64,000 nt of DNA from Trichopria drosophilae (GCA_030407085.1 CM059587.1:100621001-100685000), one strand, 5' to 3'; shown: positions 21,787 to 35,840, numbered from the stretch's first letter. Translations and numbers: made by a program. Notes: generated from the sequence alone by a model not told the origin.

Positions 21787-22228
21787 TACACTGAAAAAAA
21801 TATGTAATATAATATGGTTATAATCAATACTAATTAATGTAAACGAAAATTTGATTAACTTTTAAATGTAAGTCAAAATAACGAAATTAAACTAAATGTT
21901 GCGTTTAAATACGACCGTTCTATTTTTCTGGTTATAATAACCAGAATTCTAGGTAGTTTAATTAAAAAAATAATTGTTTTAACAATAGATTTAGTTAAAC
22001 CTATTATAAAGAATACTTTTGGTAAAACCAACCAGAATTCTGGTTATTTTATCCAGAAATAATAATAAGGTCTATTTAATCATCTTTTCTGGTAATTTTA
22101 ATAGCTGCATGACTAAATAACTTTGCAAAAATAATTTTGCAAAACTAACTTTCGAAAAATAACTTCAGAAGTTATTTTTACAAAGTTATTTAGTCATGAC
22201 ACAGTTTTAACTTTTTTTTCTGAGTGTA
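21787..22228. mobile_element. MITE of about 440 bp with TACACTSA ends
   Basis: The left end TACACTGAAAAAAATATG pairs with the reverse complement of the right end TACACTCAGAAAAAAAAG. The interior contains ACCAGAATTCTGGTT palindromes (22027-22043 and a partial copy near 21938) and a separate near-perfect hairpin at 22108-22198. No coding capacity. Confidence 0.65.
22108..22198. repeat. Near-perfect 27-bp-arm hairpin inside the MITE
   Basis: CATGACTAAATAACTTTGCA (22108) and its downstream bases pair with the segment ending TTTAGTCATG at 22198, with a single mismatch over 27 bases and a loop of 37 bp. The better arm identity than in the rest of the element suggests this part formed more recently. 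Confidence 0.8.
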
Positions 22229-22232
22229 GGTT

Positions 22233-22590
22233 AAAAACTAAACTAGACATTTAGCTCCTACTATAGGTAACTCACCATTTAGTTAAATTTACTAAATATT
22301 TTTCATAATATACTAATATTTCAAAAATAATATGAATTATATTATATAAAGTTCGTAACTAACTTGAAATAATGTAGATTGGTTGATATTATAATTAAAA
22401 TTTACTAACTAAAAACTAAACTAAACATTTAGTTCCTACTATAGGTAATTCACCATTTAGTTAAGTTTATTACATATTTTTCTGAATATACTAATATTAC
22501 CAAAATAATATTAATTTATATTATAAAGTAGATGGATAAATATTATAATTACAATTTGCTAACTAAAAATAAAGTTACTAAATTTTTATT
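22233..22590. repeat. 178-bp tandem units related to family D MITEs
   Basis: AAAAACTAAACTAGACATTT at 22233 is repeated as AAAAACTAAACTAAACATTT at 22411, a period of 178 bp, with colinear CTCCTACTATAGGTAACTCA-type sequence after each. A third, shortened start (CTAACTAAAAATAAAG) follows near 22560. The CATTTAGTTAAATTTACTAA word links the units to the 9606-9775 element. Confidence 0.75.
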
Positions 22591-25209
22591 TAGTGCAGGA
22601 TCTAAAATATCCAGTTTACTCCAACGACTTTTGTTTCCTCCAACGACTTTTTATTCCCAAAAATCCAATTCGACATATATTCAGGCTAATATTTGAAATA
22701 CAGACAACGTTTTATGATTTTATGGTCTTTTTGAGATTTTTAGAATCGTTCAATATACTTTTATGATCTTATTACATCTAATAACGTTATAAAACATTTC
22801 GCGATCATTTTTGGATATTTTAGAGATCTTTAAGAAAAAAATTATAGAAAAACGTGGGCTCTTAAAATTTTTCAAAAGTTTCTTGGGATTTTCGAAAGGA
22901 AAGATCGCCGACGAAAGATGTTAAACATCGTTGTAATAACTGCTTAAGGCTCAAAAAAATAGTCATGAATTCCTTGCAATAAGTGTAATTTTGGTCTTTA
23001 ATTAAAAAAAAATATGAATCATGTATCAGTTTCTTAAAAAATGTATCATAAAGTGCACTTGCATGATGAACTTCATATTTCTGATAAATTATATCTGAAA
23101 ACATTTGATATAAGTCTACCAAGACATTCGATCATTTTTAAAAAATTTATTAATATATTTGCAGAAGTATGACACACTTCGATTATGTATCTAAAAATAC
23201 CCGATTTTTAAGTCGATTTTAAGTAAGGAGAAATTTCATATAATTTACGTTAGTTTAATAATATAAATTATTGTAATAATTTTCAAAATATCCTTAACAA
23301 ATTTAAGTATTATTTGTATATTAAAATATTACCACGATTTAATAGTTGTTATACAAAATATAGTAATTTCAAACATGAAAATTTCTTTTTGCTATTAATG
23401 AATACTATATGTCCACATTTCAAGGAATTCTTAAGAAATTTGTCTACTTTTTATTAATGTTCAAAATATTTCAATGGATTTTTAAAGGTCCTAAATGCAT
23501 TTTTATAAGTTGTAGCTACAACCGTAAAAGAATGTAATGAATAAAAATATAGTTAGAGGAATTAAGTTTGTTTTTTCTTAATTTTAAAAAAGTTACAGTG
23601 GTTTAACTATCGTGTAATTCGTTCTGTATTGTTTTTATTTATATTTGATATCATATTAGTTTTTTTGATATCGAAAAAACTCCTTGCTTATATTATTTCC
23701 ATACAGAACATTTCAAATGATGGTAGGATTTTTTGAAAAAAGTTCTTCATTTCAAAATGAACATCGATTATTGAAAAAGGAAAAATAATTCTATTAATTG
23801 TATTAAATATTTTATATATTAATGGTATTGATTGTTTTGGTAAACTAGTAACAATGTGTGTCAATTATTTTTTAACAAAAAACTATCTACGTCCCCAAAT
23901 GAAGAAATAGTTTCTTTATGTACAAAGAGAATTTTGTTCTTTTCAATTTTTAATAAATGAATATTACCCAGGAAAATATAATTAATTATACTTTCTTTTC
24001 ATAAGTTCAACAAATTAAAATCGTAGAATTAATTATAATCTATGAATTGAACATTCCTAAATACAACTGTTCATTTTTATTTAAAATCAACAACTAGTTA
24101 CGAATCTTTCATTATTTATAAATAAAATTTAATTAACCTTTGCTAACTGGAATTAGTGACTTCATAGAATTAAAACACACAAATCGGCGATATTTCTCAT
24201 TTCTTATTTTATGAAAAATTATTCACCATATTTTTACGAATACAAAATTAAATAAGAGGATCGCCAGCAATCGAGTTTGATTAAAAATTGAACAGTGATT
24301 GATGTTGGCCTGAATTAAATTCGAACAACAAATAATACAGGAAATTCCACCCGGATGTCAATCGCATTTCATTAAAAATCATTAATTCGCAATTTCTGAA
24401 AGGTATGTGAAATTAAATATTTTGTTTCAATTGGAGTTAATAGAAATCAATTGATTAATTTCAATCCATTGTTTCTTTGTCATTTTCTCACTAACAATTA
24501 TTAACATTTCAGTTACTGATTATTAATTCTTTTTATTTATTTTGTTAGGATTGAAAGATGAACAAAAAGTAAACAAAATCTTTGACTCTGTTTACTGTTT
24601 ACTCGTAAAGTCGATGTTTTTAGGATCGAGAATATAAGGTGTTGTAAAGTATTGATACCACTGTTTTCGTCACTGATAACAAGTCGTCATAGAACATATA
24701 GAACTTAATACCAAAGGTTAATCGCATTCGGCACACAAGTGACATTATACTTCAAACTTGAAATATTTCCACATCCAATAAACTTTTTACGAATTGCTAC
24801 ATTTTTATTCAATAATAATAACAATAATTTAAAGTGTATCAGAATAAAAAAACAACATTTTATTAAGAGTATTAAAATCGAAACACTCTTGTACGCCATC
24901 TGCGATCAAAAGTAGGAAAATAAATTATTTTGTGGTCCCTTTACCAAAAAGGTAAATTTGTAAAATAAATTTTAAATGAAAATATTCATATTAAAATTCA
25001 ACAATTTTAAAACTTATAATTAAGTCTCTTGAAATATTGAGTAACAGTAAATATATTATACTATAGTTAGTTGTCACTAAATTAGACTTGGTTAGTGGTT
25101 CAAAACAGACAGTAATCTAGAACATAACGAAGAAACTATCGAGATTAATTTACTTTTTTTTTAAATTTTACATAAAATATTCCTTGAAAAAAAACGCCAA
25201 AAAATGAAG
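22591..25209. other. AT-rich DNA, nothing recognised
   Basis: No credible coding frame, RNA gene or TIR pair was found. The open frame on the minus strand at 22862-23122 has no recognisable domain and typical AT-rich composition. Confidence 0.5.
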
Positions 25210-26180
25210 ATTCGTGATTTACACTTCGATAGGCTAATTGATGAACACTCGACCGCGGAGATCTCTGAACCCTAGGCGTCACCTCGCACCCCTAGTAATT
25301 TCGAAAGGCAACCCTTTTTCCGTACCCCTCATTTAGACCGCATTTCGTGTTTCTTTCCATTGTCATCGACATCGGGTAGTTCTGAGAGGTACAGTAAGTA
25401 AAAAATGTAAGCACCGAAAAAACGATGAGCAACAAAAAGCATTTTCGAAAAAGTGAATGATTTCTTGCAGACCGACGTAAATTTAAAAGACCTTAGATTT
25501 TAAATATAAAAAAGATTATCAAAAATTGTATTTCGAAAATTAGGCTGTCAGTGGCCAATTATCGACATACAATATTGACGTGCACGTGGCGACACACATA
25601 GAACATCGTGCGTCAGCAGACATGCGTTAATTACTTGGGAAGCATTAGTAGCCTAACATTAACGCCATATGCAATCGATCATCGGCCATATGGAACATCC
25701 TCATTAAGACTCCACGCCTTTTTCGATAGCGATTTCGAAAATGCATGGTCCAGGTTAGGTACTGCAAAGTGCAACCCAAAAAACGTCATGCGAAACGTGT
25801 GTTCAGAAATTCCTATTTATAAAATGGGTTGGAGTACATTTTTTGGAAATTGAAAGTCGGCTTTTTGTTTCTTCGCTAAGGGTTATCGTGAAAATATCCA
25901 AATTGTCGGATGTCGAGAACAATCGATATTCGTCGGCATCGTTTGTCTTGATCTCGGGATGCACACGTGAGTGACAGAAATGGGACTTGCTCCTCTCGAA
26001 AGGATCATGTGATGCACACGCGAAAAGAAAGATTCGGACGGGGGTTGCGGAGACAGGGTTGGCAAGATTATTAACGACTTGTGGGATGACGTGGACGTTG
26101 AAGTGTATACAAGCAGAAAAAAATGGACGAAAATGGATGATGGCAGGAGAAATTGATGAAAAAAAATTTAACACAAATCG
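25210..26180. other. Mixed-composition region, no supported gene
   Basis: 25210-25400 and 25590-26130 are richer in GC than their surroundings. A GTAAGT word at 25393 could be a donor, but no convincing acceptor or frame accompanies it. A 123-codon frame on the minus strand (25803-26174) overlaps others on the + strand and has no domain I recognise. This may be conserved non-coding DNA. Confidence 0.35.
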
Positions 26181-27300
26181 TTAATGTCTTTTTTAATGTC
26201 GATTTTCACATTTTGTTTATGATATTGTTGGTAGTTCAATTTTTAGTTAATTTTTTTTTTTTTTTTGAGAAATGAATATTTTTTAGTCATATTTTTTTAA
26301 TTTTAAAACATGGGTTATGTTTGTTTTCTAAAAAGAATGTATGAACTAGAAGTAATTTATTGTTCAAGCATTTTCGAATTATTGTATGAAAGTAATAAAA
26401 TATTTTGTGTAAATTCAAAGATTTTTTCGATATATTAATGTCAAAATTAAAATTCAATTTTTTATTGAATTTTTCACAAAATATATCTAGCGATCACTTC
26501 AAAAATTTTACAGATTACACCATTGACAAAAGGTGTTTCAGAATTGTTGTCGTTATGACGTAATTAATCATACAAACGAGGAACTTTCTGAAACATTTTT
26601 TCATCATCTCTGCTTCCGTTAGCTATCTTCGATCCGATCGCTTTTTTTTACACGTGCCGGCGGCATAATTGCATTGTGAATTATGAAGTGTATTTATTCA
26701 AGCAATGGGAGTATAATAATTGCGTACTTGGAAAATAAATGCTTGTGCAATTAAGATATCACACGTACTGAATGAAATAATCATTAATCCTTTAGATCTT
26801 GGATATTTTTGAAGTTAGTTGATCTGTTATTATTATTTTAATTTCCATTCTGGTTCAGAATCATTTTTATTCCGGAATTACAATTTAATTCAAAGAAATT
26901 TATATATTTTTCATACTTTCAAAATTGTGGATCCAATATTTTTGAAATTTTTCAAAAATTGACCAATCAATATAGTACACAATACTTTTAGCGACTTTTC
27001 TCAAATTTTTGAAATTTTGTCCGCCATATTGGATCCGCCATATTAAATTTCATAAAACTGACATTGTCAACAACAATTTTTTAATTTGTTATTTTAAAAA
27101 ATGTCTACTGTTATGTAATACACCCTCCTTAAAATTTAATTTCAGAAAATCCAAAGTCCAAATAAAATCATATAACATGAAAATCGTCAACATGATTTAC
27201 TCATTTGTTTGTTTAATCAGCACTGGTGAAAGCGACACTTGGCATGCAATCATCAGAACCATAAACAGAAATTAACACCTTAATTAAATTTGATATGTGA
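26181..27300. other. AT-rich DNA with one fragment of the ATGGCGGATCCAATATGG repeat
   Basis: 27016-27045 (TTGTCCGCCATATTGGATCC then GCCATATT) is the reverse-strand form of a motif that recurs at 7425, 37449, 37568, 44685, 51651 and 51771. No gene is seen. Confidence 0.5.
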
Positions 27301-27790
27301 TTTCGCAGTTACGTCGTCAGTAATCGAGTCAGTCCATGGAAGATTTTTTTTTTTTAGTTTACGCACGAATTACGTCGACAATACACTAACAGCCACATCT
27401 ACAAGTAGCAATCGATGAATCGAATCGTTTCGATGGAATAATAAGCTTCAAAGTAAACATTATTCACAATCGGTCGATTATCACGCAGACGACGGACGGC
27501 ATATCAAGCGACTTTTTGCCGTAACTTTCCTTGGTCCTTTTGTCCTTTTACCGACTTGTTCGACTTAATATCGTTCTTTCGTGGCGCATATCGTATTACG
27601 CAATCGGCCATACGAGTAAACGGCATATTCATTTATAATTTGAATGAAGTTGGCGAATAATGAAAAAGAGCTGCGAGAAATAAAACCAGGCAAATCGAGT
27701 AATTTCTCTCCGAAAGATTTATCGACTCTGGATCATGATTTATCGGTCACGTGATACACATCACGCACTGTAAACGAATTGTACTTTTGT
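27301..27790. other. Mixed-composition island, possible regulatory DNA
   Basis: About 490 bp of more balanced composition with no long open frame, containing homeodomain/POU-like words (GCATATTCATTTATAAT at 27622) and repeated ATCGA/TCGAT words near 27410-27435. Consistent with conserved non-coding DNA inside a large intron. Conservation cannot be tested here. Confidence 0.3.
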
Positions 27791-30700
27791 ATTAAATCAT
27801 CCGATTAAAGGACAGGGAATGGCTTTTTTTTATACAGTCAAAAAGTCGGATTTTAATTATGTTTGTTTAGTGAAGGGAGATTTATCAATTTTAACATAAA
27901 GTTCGTTTACTGGAGGTGTTTCATAATATTTTCTTCTAAAAATTAGTCATTTTTCAAAAACTATGGTTTTTTAAGTTTAGATTCAAAATTTTCTTTGATA
28001 CTTAGCAAGGAAAAAGTTTAGTAAATAAATTATAATTAAAAAACAGGACATTTTAAAAAACCAAATGTTTCTGTATATATTTTTACTTGTTATGCGATAA
28101 TATTATACTAAAATATAATTTAATATAAGAATACTGTATAATGATGTAAATATATGTTTTACTAATGTGCACAATTTCTTTTTGTTGCAGGTACGTTTTA
28201 AATACACACACGGAGTTTTATTTGTAGGTGTTTCACACTGACGTATGTATAATTTATTTTTAGTTTTCACAATTGTTAATTTTCTCGTTGTCATTCGTAG
28301 GATTATTTAGTTGTCGTACTAAATATGTAGGTCACAAACTACAAAAATTGACTCGTTTTTTAAGAATCTTAAAATTAGTAGATGTTCAAATTTTACTTTG
28401 ACAAAAGTTTTTATATATTCCTCTGGAATTTTTTTCAAAAAACTTGTTTAACCAGCTTATATTCACTAAAAATATGTTACAGATTATAAAAAAGAATAGA
28501 AGGAATAATTTTACTTTAACTGAAAATAAAAATAATAAAAATTTGACAATAATTTCGTAGGTCATGAGTCGACTTTAGGTAACTTTGAATTTTAATTATT
28601 CGGTTTAACTAAATTTTATGACTTAAATGCCAGAACTGAATTTAGTAGTCTTCTGCAATAAATAATCAGAATTCGTATATTATAACCTTTGATATAATAA
28701 ATGTTTGTTTATTTGTTTATTTCGTGTTAATGAGTAATTTTGTATGTTTTCGTGGAGATAAGTCAACGTCATCATAAACAAAATATAAAAATTATTGATT
28801 ACCGCTAATAAGTACGTACAAATATTTAATTTCAAAAAAAGAACAAAATTTTAGATATAATTTTATAAAAAATAGCAATTTTATTCTTTGAAGTAGGAAA
28901 ATTTAATACAATTTACATTGTTTCCTAAGTGTGCAATTATTTTAGTCATTTGTTTAGTAATTTGTCTTACATTAGAAGTAAAAAACGAGTCATTCATTAA
29001 TCAGATGGAACTTTTCGAATATTTTTTACTCGTGATTAGTGAAAATCTAAATTGTTTACTTTAATTGTTCTTAAAATGAGGAAAATAGAATAATAATTAT
29101 TATATTAAATAATTTATTATCTTGTTACGAATCGGAAAAGGGGAACTTACGGAATAGTGAGGAAAATGGATTTAAAAAGTTAACTTATCTGCGCGAAGTC
29201 AGGATAAGATATTGATTCGTCGTCATCCCCAGGATCGAACCACAATTTCATGTCGCCCTGAACTGGCTGCGCGATACGCCAAGCCATATTTTTGTATTTT
29301 TAAATCAATATTTTTGTATCTGTTTTTTTCATTGTCTCGCATAAGATGTCAACATCGTTGATTTATCTATATCCAGAATAACTGAGTTTTATTTTTATGA
29401 AGTGTTTTTGTATTACATAATACATTTTTCTGAAAATACATTTATATTTTAACAACTTTTTTATGCGAATTGAATTTTATACGAAATATTTATTTTTACT
29501 ACGTCTAATCTTTCAAAAAATATATTATTATTAAAAAAAATCATTGAATTTAATAAAAAATGAATTTTGAAATGTTTCATTAAAAATGCCCTTCAAATGA
29601 TTTGTTTTATGAAATTCATAATGGTTTTAAATATTTTTGTACTCAAATAAAAAATCCTTTCTTATTGACAACAAATTGCCTTTTAATCCTTAGATCACTG
29701 CCATTACTTAATATAAAATACACTAAAAAACATTAATTATCCACGAAATTATTTACCAAGATAGATTATACAATAGTAGATTCAAAATGTAAAAAAACCT
29801 ACACAATCATGGTGATTTAATTTACCTCGTATATTATTCGACGTAGATTGCGTGACATAAGTTTGTGGTTAACTTATCAATGGAAATTTTTAGTAGCTTA
29901 TCAATACGAACTACGCATTTATTAAATGTAGTATTCTACTTTAATTTTAAAATTTTAATATAAAATTTTGTTGTCATTATTCTAATATGATTTCTAATTA
30001 TATGTAAAGGTAATATAATTACAGTAATGAAAATGAACATCAGAGTATTAACTTGGAAATCCACGTGTAATTTCTATGTACATACAGTAATTACAGCTTT
30101 GCGCAAGTGAATCGTTTCGATGGGAATATGAGCGATAAAAAAATAATTAAACGGTTAGATCTCCGGCGTAGAAAATTGGACGTCCGAAATCGTTAATTTT
30201 AATATGGGTATTAAAACAGATGATTGTGTTTAGTTACTTGAGTGTTTTTAACTTACATTCATGCTTATTTTCTTATTTTAGCGCTGGCGTAGGGTAAAAA
30301 ACTGATTTGCCAATTTAATTTTACATTTTATTAATATATAAAACATTTATAATTACTAGAAAATTATAATAAACTTTCATCCTTTGTTTATAACAATTTA
30401 TTAAACCTATGACAATTTTCTGATATTCGATTTACTATAAAGAATTACGTAAAAATGCAGTGAAAACACGATGAAGCTTAATAAAACAAACAAGACATCA
30501 TAAAACATGTCACGGATCGTTATCGTGTTCAATTAATTTTGTTTTATCAACATAACAATAGTAAATAACAAGAGATTTCAAAAATATAACCAATGCAATT
30601 GATTGAAAATTGTAATTTATTTGTCACATTTCTGGATTGAAAGTCATTTGTAAATGAAAAATATGGTTTTCTGCTTCTAAAAAAAAGTGGTTCGACATGA

Positions 30701-32445
30701 GTAAATCAGTTTGTTGCGAGTGTTTCATAATAGACTCATTTCCTACCCATGGGGGAAATGGCGTTTCCCACACTGGCAGCAAAATCATAAATTTCGAACT
30801 ATGAAATTAAATTTTAATTTACACGATTTAATCATGCGGACTTAAATCACACCCGGTATATTGCCGTGAAAAAAAATATACGTTGTTGAAATAATGAACA
30901 ATACTAAGTACGGTATTGGTTATTAAAGAAGCACGTGTCGTTTATTTAAATTTTGTCAGGAAGCGGGGAAACTCGATTATTTGTAAATATAGCAGAAGCC
31001 TTCAGTTTTCTTCCGTGTCGTTTACAACGCCGCGTCCAAGCGATTTTGCACGACTAATGCGAAAGGCTCGGGCAACTATCTAATAATAGGTTGCACGATC
31101 GAGACTCGCCGATAACTGCTATTAAGTGGTTTCTGTCGCAGCTTACTTAAGGAGGTACTCTAAGTCTGGGGGCTTAATTTTAGCACCACTTTGCCATTTT
31201 TTTTTTACGGAGGATCGCGATTTTTCTGGCACATAGTTACGTATTTTAAGTGTATTGCGCAACTCAAAGTTAACTGTAAATTACCTCTAAGCAAAGTTTT
31301 CATGCGTAACTACGTAGCATTGAGCGGCGAGCAAATAGAGTTATCTTAAATATTTTATTTCGCATATACACAATAAGTTGTTAGGCAAATGTCAAGGTTA
31401 CGTAATAAATATGGAGTAATTTTGCATAAACCTTTGGATATTAACGCAAAAATTTAATTAAAAGTCGCGATGCGCGTTATTGCAGGCAATGATAAATTAG
31501 CTAGTCGCCATTTTTTAAAGTAAAGCGCGCAAAATTTAGATGACGCTGCCGTGATAAATAATTCAATAAACGTTTCGAGCACCTGCAAACCTCGTTTCTC
31601 CGGTGCCATTGTACCGTGCTGATTACGTCACGACAAGAGCCATTGACTTTTTTAGACGTTTTCAGGCTTCGGGCTGAGTAATCATACCTATTATCATATG
31701 TACAGACTAAGATTTATTTTATAATTGTTTGAAACCTATGTTTTCCCTCACGAGTCTTAGCACTTCCTAGTTTTTCGAAGTCGCCTGTAAAATTGGCTGA
31801 TATTTATTCAAATAATAAAAGTTTAGTATAATAAATAACATAAATAATTTTTAAGATGGTTTGTCGATGGGACTGAAAATTTTCAATATTTATGATGATA
31901 TTCAAGTATTTGCTTGAAGCGAATATTGATGGGAAAAAAGAAGATAACAAGGTTTTTTCGTCATCGACAAGCATGTAAATATCAGTATGTGACAAGCATT
32001 TGATCCTTTCAGGAAGAAGCATATGCTTTCACTTACTACGGAAGACATTAGACATAGGGGAGGGCAGAAATGATCTTTTTCACCCACTTTCGAAATGGGG
32101 TTCCGCATACGATTACGGCTTTTATGATTGCGACGTGTCTCATCACGGAGTATGCTAATTAATGCGTACTCTGCACAATCTCGGAGAAACGGCATTTTTA
32201 TATGCTTGTAATTTGCTTGATTTTAATCGATACGACCTGATGCCATAAAATTCCGAATATTTTCATACCATGTGGCGCGTATCTTTTATATGCAGTCGAC
32301 ATTTTGGAAATTTTATAATTTTCTATTGTAATTTGAAAAAAAAAACATTGCGCTAAATTTTATTATTAAGATTGTATATTTTCAGCAATGAAAATAAACA
32401 ATTAAATATGTGTAAAAAAAACTTGTAACGTAATTAGTTGAATAA
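27791..32445. other. AT-rich DNA with a mixed-composition segment at 31000-31660
   Basis: A good acceptor-like TTTCTTTTTGTTGCAG ends at 28190, but joined to the 15549 donor it stops after three codons, so no exon is called. 29225-29290 holds a weak tRNA-like sequence. 31000-31660 is richer in GC and lacks an open frame. Minus-strand frames at 31804-32195 are not recognised. No TIR element was found. Confidence 0.4.
29225..29290 (-). pseudogene. Weak tRNA-like or tRNA-SINE head sequence
   Basis: On the minus strand, TTGGCGTATCGCGCAGCCAG resembles a pol III A box. About 30 nt later GTGGTTCGATCC resembles a B box. Stems do not fold into a proper cloverleaf, so this is not a functional tRNA gene. 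It may be the 5' part of an old SINE or a chance match. Confidence 0.25.
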
Positions 32446-32872
32446 GCTTTTAATTTTCATAATCTTTATAAATAATTCTTGGTTTAGAAAGACACCATAC
32501 AAAAAATACAATTAAGAAAAATTCCAAAATGGTTTTCAATGGAAAACATGAAATGTGAGTAAAAAAAAATTGTAAAATAAAAAAAAAATTGGAGTGTGAA
32601 TTTTTACAATAGACAATAATTGTTTAAATCGTCGGCAGAGGGAAATAGAACCTATAATTAATTAACAATTTTTAAGAAAATATATGTACCAGTAGAAAAG
32701 GTTTGTTTGGAGACGATTCAAACTCCATTTTTTTTTTTTACAACTTGTTTTTTACTGATATTTCGTGTTTTTCATCGAAAACCATTTTGGAATTTTTCTT
32801 AATTGTATTTTTTGTATGGTGACCGTCTAGACAATCAAGAATTATTTATAAAAATTATGAAAATTAAAAACC
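32446..32872. repeat. Long hairpin, about 120-150-bp arms
   Basis: The left arm (TTTTAATTTTCATAATCTTT, ATAAATAATTCTTGG, then CACCATACAAAAAATACAAT and GAAAAATTCCAAAATGGTTT) is matched base for base by the reverse complement of 32730-32872, with few mismatches and one small insertion (the right arm has TGTCTAGACGGT where the left has TTTAGAAAG). About 125 bp of loop includes TCGTCGGCAGAGGG. Likely a MITE; the borders shown are those of the pairing. Confidence 0.75.
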
Positions 32873-35597
32873 AGGTAATCTTATTTATTTTCAAATTGAG
32901 AAACCACCAAAAACGGAATAGGTTTTTTATTTACAATCAATCTATCCGAACGAAATTTTAATTTAATATTTTAGTTTAGAATTACTTAAAAATTTCTACA
33001 TGATAGTAGTAGTGACAAATAAGGAATGTCAAAAAAACTGATATAAAAGAAACAATTCTTCATCAGATAGTTACAAAACATATTAAAAAAGCACCTTTTT
33101 ATGTATTCTGTCAAATAAAAAGATGTTTGTTTTTTGTTTAGTAACAAAATTAAGCAATGACATAATTGAAAAAGAGACACACGTAATACCGTTCCAAATT
33201 TAAATTTCATTCGATTTTAGACTAATGGACATAATCGAATGGTGCATTAGAAAACGCGAGTGAATCAAGAAAGGGATTCAACCGCTTTCTCGCGGATGTC
33301 ACGAAGACAATTTTAAAGTGACGCAAGGCCAGGCTACGTTGTAATGCAATTTTGCAAAGCATCTCTCATACAATCGACGAGATTACAGTACCGAATGAAG
33401 CTGTTTAATTAAGAGATTTGATGGAAACCAGCTCGAGAACCTCAGCGAACAATCCCACCAAGGCTTTGGATGCATCTGTGCAAATTGTTCCTTGGGCTAT
33501 AAGTCCGCCCACGATTCTCTCGGTTTCTAAAAGTAATTCCATCATTTTTTATAAATTTTGTCTTTCATAAAATATACATTACTGGACTGAAGAGAATGCA
33601 GTTGGTTTTGATACCAGTCGTACAGATTGATCTCTTCAAAATAACATTTTTTTACTGTAAAAGAAGTTGAAAATTATTGAATTATCTTCTTTGGTTAAAA
33701 AACTGAATGTGAATGAAGGTAACTAAAATAATAATTTGTAAGATGAAAAAAATAAGTAAATTTCAGTAAAAAGACAAATGATGCTGAACACTCCAGGAAC
33801 CAAAAGATAAATGAATACCAAAAAGGGAGAGGTTCAGCAGACGGTTAAGAAATTTGGATAACGAGAAAAAAGGAATTTCGAAATGAATACGCACTTTCTG
33901 TGTCATAAATCAAATTTGATTTTCTTCGCAATTTTCTTTTCACATTTTGTCTGTTAAGGATTTCTGAAATTTGAATAGAATTTGGAAAGTTGAGAATTTT
34001 TGGAAACTATTTACTTACCTTAAAAGTACAAATTTCATCTGAAATAAAAGATACTTATCTATTTTTTATTTTGGGTGGATGGAATGTATTCAAGCTTTAA
34101 AAAAGTCCTTTCAACAAAAACAAACCTAAATAAAAATGAAATTACTTAATTTGTTTTCAAACATTTCCTCGTTACGTTCTGATTCTCAATTGAATAAATG
34201 CATATCAATGATGATGCAACGACAAAAGAGTCTGAAACAGAAAGTAATAAGAGCAAATGAGACGAACTCGATGAGAAGGAGGAGATGAGTAATAAGAGCG
34301 ATGAACAGATAGATAGGATAATAGGCACAGATGAATAGATAAACAGACGAAAGTGCACAATTGTAAGTTATGTCGATCAGGCTGAGAAATATATTTACTG
34401 GTGGGCGTTGAAGGGATTTTATCGCAATTTATTAAAATCAAATATCAATTATGTAGAAAATTATTGAAATTGTTAAATGAGGAAGAAATAATGAGTTGCT
34501 GACAACAAAAAAAGAATAATGTAACCAATAAAATTAAAAATAATGTGAAATAATTACGATTGATTGTTGGTTATAACGGTATATTAACAAAAAAAAAATA
34601 AAAAACATAACGATTGATACATTTTGAAATTAAATTACTGTCAACGAAAATTTAAAAATCGAATTTGAAAACATTTTCTTCGCCGTTGGTGTAAATCAAC
34701 GAAATAAATCGAATCTAATTAATTAAGTTGTAGTGAAATAAGTACAGTTTTTATTTTGTACTTAAGATTGTAAAATTGTGACAAAATCCAATAATCTTGT
34801 TATACGAATAGTTTGTACTTAGTAAAATAAGTAGAAATTGTGTTTATTTTCTGGCTACGACTGAGAAAATTTTTATGTCAAAAAATACAAAAAATAAGAC
34901 ATGAGGAATATTTAATCATATTATACAATTTTTTAGACATAATATTGTAAAAAACGTAAATATTTTATTACCAGTTGAACAAGTTAACCTAAGAAGTTAA
35001 TTTAAATGAATATAATCAATATAAATGCACTAAAAAATCTCTGAATGCAACAAAACAATCTGTTTTGTTTAAAGAAAGTGACAACAGAAAGAATAAATGT
35101 AAATTTAACAGATTTATCTTTAGATTTAACAGAATTTTCTGTAATTCTAAAAAAGTAATTCTGCTGATTTTACATGAACATATTAGGATTAGTTAATTCT
35201 GGGATAATATCATAATAGCAACTTGTATTTACAGTTGAATCGTAATGGAATGTATTTTTTCTTTTAGTGAAGATAAAAGTTTCATATTTAAAATACCCTA
35301 AAAACTGGCAGTATTTTTAGTCCAATTTAAAAACATTCTATTTTAGTAATGAGAAAAGTCCCGAGCTAGCTAATACAAGGCCAGTTACTTGAAAAAATGG
35401 TTAGGAGTTAATAACAAAAATTTTTTATTATTTTTTGATTGACTTAACCTAATTGTTGTATGTATGTATCAAATAAACTTAAAAATAACCTCTTTAAGCA
35501 CCTATAAAAGACACTTTTAATTTAATCTACAATCCTGAATTGGAAATGTCTTTATACTAAAATATTTTGTTATCTTTCGGTACTATCTCCCCTTTTA
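32873..35597. other. AT-rich DNA with a mixed-composition island at 33230-33540
   Basis: 33230-33540 has balanced composition, no open frame and a TTTAATTAAG homeodomain-type word at 33403, so it may be a regulatory element. The rest shows nothing. Minus-strand serine/leucine-rich frames at 34146-34441 reflect a GA-rich tract. Confidence 0.4.
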
Positions 35598-35840
35598 CAC
35601 GGAGAAAAATAAAGTTTTTGGAAATTCTATCATTACAAATGGTTATTTGAGGACTTGCAGCACGATAAAAGTTGTCATTCTTTCTGATAAAAATGAGTTC
35701 TTCGCATTTTTATTATTCAGTCGGTAAAAATGATGCAGAACTTAATTTTTACCAGAAATACTGGCACTTTTCTCCATTCTATGTTTTCCCAAAATTCTCA
35801 TCTAAAATGGTAAAATTTCCGAGAAAATTTTTCTCCAAGT
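35598..35840. mobile_element. MITE, family C, copy 2
   Basis: The left end CACGGAGAAAAATAAAG pairs with the reverse complement of the right end CTTGGAGAAAAATTTTC, followed in both by GGAAAT(T)TTA/CTA and CATT. Internal AATTTTTACCAGAAATACTG and CATTCTTTCTGATAAAAATG are shared with the copies at 537 and 55583. Confidence 0.65.

Noticed and set aside
28174..28210. Acceptor-like TTTCTTTTTGTTGCAG followed by GTACG
   Set aside because: In the phase set by the only donor I trust, a stop follows after three codons. There is no balanced-composition block after it.
31902..32195. 97-codon minus-strand frame
   Set aside because: Not ATG-supported by any promoter or splice context, and not recognised as any family.
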